Part shown: piece after piece, positions 59,050-64,000 of the stretch
How the letters are laid out: every line of letters starts with the position of its first letter
Position numbering within the stretch: position 1 is the stretch's first letter
Source of the DNA: Desmonostoc muscorum FACHB-395
GTDB taxonomy: Bacteria > Cyanobacteriota > Cyanobacteriia > Cyanobacteriales > Nostocaceae
Length of the DNA stretch: 64,000 nt
Assembly (NCBI RefSeq): GCF_014698035.1
Contig: NZ_JACJSF010000029.1
Location: 1-64,000 of the forward strand
Reading direction: 5' to 3'
Notes under the pieces: generated by a model
Seen by the model: only the letters and a program-made list of their open reading frames with translations
Told to the model about the DNA's origin: nothing
Database searches by the model: none
Translations under genes and position numbers: made by a program

Positions 59050-60291
59050 CTATTGACTATTGGCTTTTTGGGGAAAATAACCTTCCACTAAGCAGTCAGA
59101 GCCGACTACACGCCAACGAACACGTTCTAGAGACAATGCCTCAGTCATGGTAGTAAAACCTAAATCGCCCACTGGTGTGGGAGCAATGCTACCACCAATG
59201 ATTTTTGGGGCAATAAATGCCAAAACTTTTTGCACTGCTCCTTGAGCGATCGCACTAGCAGCTAAGGTACCGCCACATTCCCACAAGACGCTACAAAAAC
59301 CCCGTTCATATAAGTACGCCATTGCGTTATCTGGTGTAAGTGATGTTAATTCCACGATTTCCACTCCCTGTTTGAGCAACAGTTCTTGGAAATCGGGGTT
59401 AGCACCCTTTTGAGTCAACACCAAAGTTGGAGCATCCGCAGTTTGCCACAGGTGGGCACTTTCCGGTAAGTTGAGATGACGACTCATCACCACCCGCAGG
59501 GGATTATGTGCTTCCGCATGATGGCTAGTTAAATAAGGATTATCTTGTCGCACTGTATTACCGCCGACAATTATTGCATCACAAGCCGCCCGCAGTTGAT
59601 GTACTTCATTGCGGGCCTCTTGGCTTGTCACCCAGGCGCTATGACCAGAGGTAGTAGCAATTTTGCCATCTAAAGTCATGGCATATTTTAAAATTCCCAA
59701 AGGTCGTTTGTAGAGAATGCGATGCACAAAAGCTTCATTTAGCTGACGACAAGCTGATTCTTCTACTCCCACCAACACTTCGATCCCCGCCGCACGTAAA
59801 CGGGCGATACCACCTCCAGCTACCAGTGGATTGGGATCAACCATACCCACTACCACTTTTGCTACTCCAGCTTGGATTAATCCTTCCGAACAAGGGGGAG
59901 TACGTCCGTAGTGATTGCAAGGTTCAAGTGACACATAGATTGTTGCACCACGAGCGCGATTCTCCTGCGGAGAGGCTGCGCCAACGCCTGCTGCTTGTAA
60001 AGCAAACACTTCTGCATGAGGCTCACCTGCACGAGGATGAAACCCTTCGCCGACAATCTCGCCATCCTTGACAATCACCGCTCCCACCAAAGGATTTGGG
60101 GAAGTCCGACCTAAAGCGCGGCGAGCAAGTTCCAAACACCGCAGCATCATGCGAGAGTCAAAATCAGTTCCGATCTTTTCTTTTATAACTGCTGACTCCA
60201 CTAGATGTATATTTTCCTGAGTGTAATTTGGTAAGGATGCATCTGGTTGAGCGACCACTGGGGAATTATCCATAATTTTAGGCGGCAACAC
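59050..60291 (-). CDS. ribD: Bifunctional riboflavin biosynthesis deaminase/reductase RibD
   Basis: 413 residues. The N-terminal deaminase domain has the zinc/catalytic motif PHAE (His92, Glu94) and EPCNHYGRTPPC (Cys125, Cys134). The reductase domain (about 195-410) has KYAMTLDGKIAT and ECGGTLAASAI. It converts the diaminopyrimidinone phosphate to the ribitylamino intermediate in riboflavin synthesis. Residues about 101-114 (AGVGAASPQENRARGA) are longer than in the family and are encoded by a dispersed-repeat-type sequence (59953-59995), in frame, between the zinc-binding segments. The first ATG is 60291; ATG 60273 (codon 7) is possible, and the family core begins near codon 47. Confidence 0.92.
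   Translation of the reverse strand: MLPPKIMDNSPVVAQPDASLPNYTQENIHLVESAVIKEKIGTDFDSRMMLRCLELARRALGRTSPNPLVGAVIVKDGEIVGEGFHPRAGEPHAEVFALQAAGVGAASPQENRARGATIYVSLEPCNHYGRTPPCSEGLIQAGVAKVVVGMVDPNPLVAGGGIARLRAAGIEVLVGVEESACRQLNEAFVHRILYKRPLGILKYAMTLDGKIATTSGHSAWVTSQEARNEVHQLRAACDAIIVGGNTVRQDNPYLTSHHAEAHNPLRVVMSRHLNLPESAHLWQTADAPTLVLTQKGANPDFQELLLKQGVEIVELTSLTPDNAMAYLYERGFCSVLWECGGTLAASAIAQGAVQKVLAFIAPKIIGGSIAPTPVGDLGFTTMTEALSLERVRWRVVGSDCLVEGYFPQKANSQ
59953..59995. repeat. Dispersed repeat piece within ribD
   Basis: The sequence gcgcgattctcctgcggagaggc resembles a repeat often seen in Nostoc spacers. It is translated in the ribD frame as an extra loop. Confidence 0.6.
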
Positions 60292-60502
60292 TGTAAATAT
60301 TCTGCACGCGATCGCGCAGCCTTTCCACAGGAGACTCGCGCTTTGCTCCTAATAATTGAAAATAGGGGGAAAGGAAAAAGGGTAAAGTCCAACTTTTAGA
60401 GAGAGTTTAAGACCCCAACTGTTGCGTCAGCTTCCCGCTTTCTTACAGTAGTTCAGTGGCTCCAGAATCCCCAACTAAAAACTTCCTCCTGCCCCCACCC
60501 AT

Positions 60503-61102
60503 TTACAGCGTGGCTACAAGTTCCTGTAAGCGATCGCGTCCATCGCGGAAGACGGGCCAACCATCCCCCACCAGCACTGCTTCAACTCGACTCAGTTGAG
60601 CTAACCTGCGAACAGAAGCAACAGCCTCCTCTCGATTCAGTAGCTTGTCATCTGGCAATATAGTTAAGCTACCTGCTTTACGTGCCCTGACTAAATCCCC
60701 TGTAATCAAAGTTGTCTCCTCCAGTAACAGAGCCAATTCACCGGGAGTTTTCGAGCCTTGGAGTTCAATTACTTTTAAACCAGGTACGAACTCTTCACCA
60801 TCAGATAACCAGCGATCGCAAGGTATGGGAAAAGTGTCTTTTTCTGCCACTGGGCCAGCTATCTTAGCATAAGTTTGATCGGCAATATCTTTACTTGCCC
60901 TGACATGCTCGGAATTCGTCAGCACAATCCAAACTACACCACCGAGAGATTTCAAATGATTCCAATCATGGTTTGATAGGGCTACTGGGTCAATCAAGAT
61001 GTTTCCATCTGGGCGAATCCAGGCAATCCCATTGAAATCAATATTTCTTGCCGGATTGAAATTAGACCAGCTATAAAGATCGGGACGGTGCAAAGATTTC
61101 AT
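60503..61102 (-). CDS. MBL-fold-like hydrolase with degenerate metal site
   Basis: 199 residues with the metallo-beta-lactamase strand pattern: NILIDPVALS, then VVWIVLTNSEHVRASKDIAD, GLKVIELQGSKTPGELALLL, TLITGDLVRA and VLVGDGWPVF. The usual HxHxDH is replaced by TNSEHVRA, leaving His66 only, while Asp of ITGDLV and the late GDGWP remain. Metal binding and activity are therefore doubtful. Function unknown; it could be a diverged hydrolase of the glyoxalase II type. It lies upstream of ribD on the same strand with 211 nt between. Confidence 0.75.
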   Translation of the reverse strand: MKSLHRPDLYSWSNFNPARNIDFNGIAWIRPDGNILIDPVALSNHDWNHLKSLGGVVWIVLTNSEHVRASKDIADQTYAKIAGPVAEKDTFPIPCDRWLSDGEEFVPGLKVIELQGSKTPGELALLLEETTLITGDLVRARKAGSLTILPDDKLLNREEAVASVRRLAQLSRVEAVLVGDGWPVFRDGRDRLQELVATL

Positions 61103-61281
61103 GATGATTCTGGATCAGTACTTCAGTAATTGACTATTAATATCAATAATTAAGTATATAGATTATAAGGTTGCATTCCCTCTGAATCTCGAATTTGAGT
61201 ATACTACGATAAAACTATCGGTATTATGGGTTTTAGAAAAATTCCTGCATAACCGCAATCGAGATCAACGGAGGTATGGGA

Positions 61282-62454
61282 GTGAGTGAGATTGGGCGTA
61301 AAAAAATATCAGCGAAGGCAGACCAGTTTAGAGAGTCGGTAATTCGGGAAATGACACGGGTGGCACTGCAATATAGTGCAGTGAATCTGGCTCAGGGGTT
61401 CCCTGATTTTCCATGTCCCCTGGAGTTGAAACAGGCAGCTTATGAAGCAATAGAGGCAGATGTCAACCAGTATGCCATTACTTGGGGCGATCGCGCATTT
61501 CGTCATGCGATCGCTAACAAAGTTCGTTGGTATCTCGGCTTAGATATCGACCCTGAAACCCAAATCACCGTCACCTGCGGTTCCACAGAAGCAATGGCAT
61601 CTGTAATGCTGGCGACAGTCGATCCTGGTGACGAAGTAATTGTATTTGAGCCATATTACGAAAACTACGGCCCCGATGCGATTTTAGCTGGTGCTACACC
61701 CCGATACGTAACACTGCATCCTCCCCATTGGACATTTGATGAAGCACAGTTGCGTCAAGCTTTCAATGCTAATACTAAAGCTATTATTATCAACACACCC
61801 CATAATCCCACAGGCAAAGTCTTCACCCGTGAAGAACTCACCCTAATTGCTGAACTTTGTCAAAAGTGGGATGTGTTAGCCTTCACAGATGAAATCTACG
61901 AACATATTCTCTATGATGGCACTCAACATATTGCCTTAGCGACCCTTCCCGGTATGGAAGAACGCACTATTACCATTAACGGTCTATCCAAAACTTATAG
62001 TGTCACCGGATGGCGAGTTGGTTACATTTTGGCAAACCCCGTATTAACGGGAGCCATTCGCAAAGTCCATGATTTTCTCACCGTTGGCGCTCCCGCACCA
62101 TTGCAACGAGCCGGAGTTACCGCGATGCAACTACCACCATCCTATTATGAAGAACTAGGCAAACTTTATCACCAGAAGCGAGACTCCATCTTACAGATAC
62201 TCGATGGAGTTGGCATTCCTTACTTTCTTCCCCAAGGAGCCTATTATGTTCTTGCAGATATTTCTAAATTTGGCTACAAAACAGATATTGAATTCACTTA
62301 CCATCTAATTAAAAATATTGGTGTTGCCGTAGTTCCTGGTTCCAGCTTTTTCAGCCAACCAGAAAAAGGCCATTCATTGATCAGATTCTGCTTTAGCAAA
62401 ACACCTGAGACATTACAAGCAGCGAGCGATCGCTTACTCAAACTAAGTAAGTAG
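61282..62454 (+). CDS. PLP-dependent class I/II aminotransferase
   Basis: About 390 residues. The substrate segment NLAQGFPDFPCP and the fold type I motifs are visible: TCGSTEAMAS, NTPHNPTGKVF, DEIYEHILYDGTQH and the PLP-lysine in INGLSKTYSVTGWRVGY (Lys237 from GTG 61282). The set resembles aromatic/methionine or kynurenine aminotransferases (YbdL/KAT type), acting on an amino acid and 2-oxoglutarate; the exact substrate is unclear. The ATG at 61276 is only 1 nt from GGAGG, whereas GTG 61282 has 7 nt, so I prefer the GTG. Monocistronic, with a repeat-rich gap after it. Confidence 0.88.
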   Translation: MSEIGRKKISAKADQFRESVIREMTRVALQYSAVNLAQGFPDFPCPLELKQAAYEAIEADVNQYAITWGDRAFRHAIANKVRWYLGLDIDPETQITVTCGSTEAMASVMLATVDPGDEVIVFEPYYENYGPDAILAGATPRYVTLHPPHWTFDEAQLRQAFNANTKAIIINTPHNPTGKVFTREELTLIAELCQKWDVLAFTDEIYEHILYDGTQHIALATLPGMEERTITINGLSKTYSVTGWRVGYILANPVLTGAIRKVHDFLTVGAPAPLQRAGVTAMQLPPSYYEELGKLYHQKRDSILQILDGVGIPYFLPQGAYYVLADISKFGYKTDIEFTYHLIKNIGVAVVPGSSFFSQPEKGHSLIRFCFSKTPETLQAASDRLLKLSK

Positions 62455-62861
62455 GCGTAAATAATTGTCGTTGGGATAAGGCAATAAAAAATAGGCAATA
62501 GGAAATAGGCAATAGGAAATAAACCTCATCTATGTTGAAACTAAGAGTTTTTTAAAATATATATTGATGTAGGTTGGGTGGAGTGAAACGCAACCCAACA
62601 TTACCACCTTATTTATGTTGGGTTAAACTATCGCTGCACCCAACCTACAAAACTTGAAGACTAGTGGTCTATCGCATTAATTTTACTAGGTTTGTAGTAA
62701 GCGATTTATCGCTCAAATCAAGGACTAAAGTCCTTACTACAGAACTTTTATAACCCTTCAGAATTAATGAGACAGACTACTAGTTCCATATTATTCACGG
62801 AACTGGCGAAAGAAGTGTCAAACTAACCACACAAGCAGTTGAACATGATTAGACAATCCCA
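62455..62861. other. Intergenic with MITE-like repeat and palindrome
   Basis: 407 nt without a gene. It has the element at 62569-62648 and a palindromic caaggactaaagtccttac piece (about 62722-62740), similar to 13174-13200. Confidence 0.5.
62569..62648. mobile_element. 80-bp MITE-like element with GTAGGTTGGGTG ends
   Basis: Ends GTAGGTTGGGTG (62569-62580) and CACCCAACCTAC (62637-62648) are exact reverse complements. The same ends bound the longer element at 34135-34310, so they belong to one family. Confidence 0.75.
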
Positions 62862-64000
62862 ATGAAAAGACCTGGATTTATTGAGCGTCATCACCTGTGG
62901 ACAGAAATCCAAAAAGAAGCATCTGAAAAGATTAAGGCTATTGTTAAAGAACAGGATTTATTGTTGATTCGTACCGCTTGGTCAGACCAGCATGGCATTG
63001 TTCGCAGTAAGTCGCTCTTACCCCAAGCCTTTTTCAGCGCCCTGGAAAACGGTATGCAAATCAGCACAGGGACATTCCTGTTTGATACTGGTGGTGCAAT
63101 AGTATTTAACCCATTTGTTCCCGGCGGTAGTTTAGACATGCCTTTGATGACAGGTGCGCCAAATCTTGTGGCTGTTCCTGACCCTGATACCTTCAAAATT
63201 GTGCCTTGGGCAAAACGTACTGGCTTTATTCTCTGTGACGAATACTTTCAAAATGGTCAGCCTATGCCCTTTTCTAGTCGTGGTATTTTGCGCCAATCAT
63301 TGGTAGAGTTACATCAAAGAGGGTTGGAGTATATTGTCGGCTTAGAAGTTGAGTGGTATCTAGCAAAGTTAGAAGATCCGATGTTAGCGATCGCTAATGT
63401 TGGTACTTCTGGAAAACCCGGTGAACCTGCTAAAGTTAGCGCTGTAGACCATAGCTTCCAATACCTTTTAGAATCACACAATCCAGAGATCCAGGATTTG
63501 CTGCGCCTTCTGGCAGAGAATTTAGTTGAAATGAAATTGCCTTTAAGGAGTGTAGAAAACGAAGGGGGTGTTGGTCAATTTGAATTTACTTTTGACCCGA
63601 TTCCTGCATTGCAAGCTGCCGATACAATGATGATATTTCGAATGGCAACCAAGCAAATCTGCCGTCAACAAGGTTACATCGCATCATTTATGTGCCGTCC
63701 AGGATTGCAAGGTTCTTCTTCTAATGGCTGGCATTTGCACCAATCCCTTGTAGACCTTACCACAGGCGAGAACGCTTTCATGTCTGCAAACTCCCAAACC
63801 CTCACGTCAGATTTAGCTAAACACTTCGTTGGTGGTCTTCTCAAACACGCCAATGCTGCTTCTGTGTTCACAACCCCGACAATTAACGGCTACAAAAGAT
63901 TTAGACCTTATTCCCTAGCCCCTGACCGTGCTGGGTGGGGATTGGAAAACCGAGGGGCAATGATTAGATTACAAGGCGGTTTTGATGACCCCAGTACCCA
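62862..64000 (+). CDS. Glutamine synthetase family protein (partial, runs off right edge)
   Basis: Open from ATG 62862 (MKRPGFIERHHLWTEIQKEA) to the window end without a stop, at least 379 codons. The N-terminal beta-grasp part has LIRTAWSDQHGIVRSKSLLP. The catalytic part has GLEVEWYLAKLE (EhE-type), VENEGGVGQFEF, SSNGWHLHQSL (binding His) and NRGAMIRL. This is the glutamine synthetase fold, but it resembles the glutamate-polyamine or other GlnA-like ligases more than the housekeeping GlnA, so the amine substrate is uncertain. No strong Shine-Dalgarno precedes the ATG. The C-terminus lies outside the window. Confidence 0.85.
   Translation, partial: MKRPGFIERHHLWTEIQKEASEKIKAIVKEQDLLLIRTAWSDQHGIVRSKSLLPQAFFSALENGMQISTGTFLFDTGGAIVFNPFVPGGSLDMPLMTGAPNLVAVPDPDTFKIVPWAKRTGFILCDEYFQNGQPMPFSSRGILRQSLVELHQRGLEYIVGLEVEWYLAKLEDPMLAIANVGTSGKPGEPAKVSAVDHSFQYLLESHNPEIQDLLRLLAENLVEMKLPLRSVENEGGVGQFEFTFDPIPALQAADTMMIFRMATKQICRQQGYIASFMCRPGLQGSSSNGWHLHQSLVDLTTGENAFMSANSQTLTSDLAKHFVGGLLKHANAASVFTTPTINGYKRFRPYSLAPDRAGWGLENRGAMIRLQGGFDDPST

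Overview
The window looks like a chromosomal segment of a heterocyst-forming filamentous cyanobacterium of the Nostoc/Anabaena group. The evidence is a complete heterocyst glycolipid (hgl) gene island with hetI beside it, a Cph1-type phytochrome with its response regulator (cphA-rcpA), a gap1-pyk-tal carbon catabolism cluster, many HIP1-type GCGATCGC octamers inside genes, heptanucleotide short tandem repeats and many small dispersed palindromic repeats. All product names rest on reading the sequence and on recalled family features; no database search was possible.

Region 1 (1-23.8 kb) is the heterocyst envelope glycolipid island. On the minus strand lie hgdB-hgdC-hgdA (membrane fusion protein, DevC-type permease, epimerase-like protein), which by analogy to Anabaena act in glycolipid export or layer formation. 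After a 1.9-kb gene-poor stretch, the plus strand carries a PUFA-synthase-like assembly line. It consists of HglE (KS-AT-ACP-ACP plus half of a ketoreductase), a KR-DH protein, a KS-CLF-AT protein, a PfaD-like enoyl reductase and HglB (ACP-thioester reductase). Together these should build and reductively release the long-chain polyol. An SDR sits in the hetN position, and hetI (phosphopantetheinyl transferase that would load the ACPs) faces it on the minus strand.

Region 2 (23.8-25.5 kb) holds five exact TTTTCCACA DnaA boxes directly upstream of dnaN, a good candidate for the chromosomal origin. No dnaA is present in the window.

Region 3 (26-33.4 kb) has a B12-binding radical SAM protein, a DUF2891 protein, then gap1, pyk and tal. 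Region 4 (33.4-39 kb, minus strand) has a small secreted Arg-rich repeat protein, a DUF4870 membrane protein, lnt and gyrA, with trmB following on the plus strand. Region 5 (40-49.4 kb, minus strand) has a REC-histidine kinase hybrid, rcpA, cphA, a GT39 mannosyltransferase-like protein, a GNAT acetyltransferase and a PEP synthase. Region 6 (49.5-64 kb) is mixed housekeeping and hypothetical genes: a methyltransferase, a GH13-CBM20 amylase, an acidic hypothetical protein, a membrane Ser/Thr kinase, ribD, a degenerate MBL-fold protein, a PLP aminotransferase and a glutamine-synthetase-family gene cut by the right edge.

The most unusual layer is the repeat content. MITE-like elements and palindromes fill the intergenic spaces, and in at least four genes (lnt, GT39, ppsA, ribD) repeat-type DNA sits inside the reading frame and is translated as an extra peptide. 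gyrA carries an acidic repeat-built loop. I saw no CRISPR array, tRNA, rRNA, intact insertion sequence or recognisable defence system.
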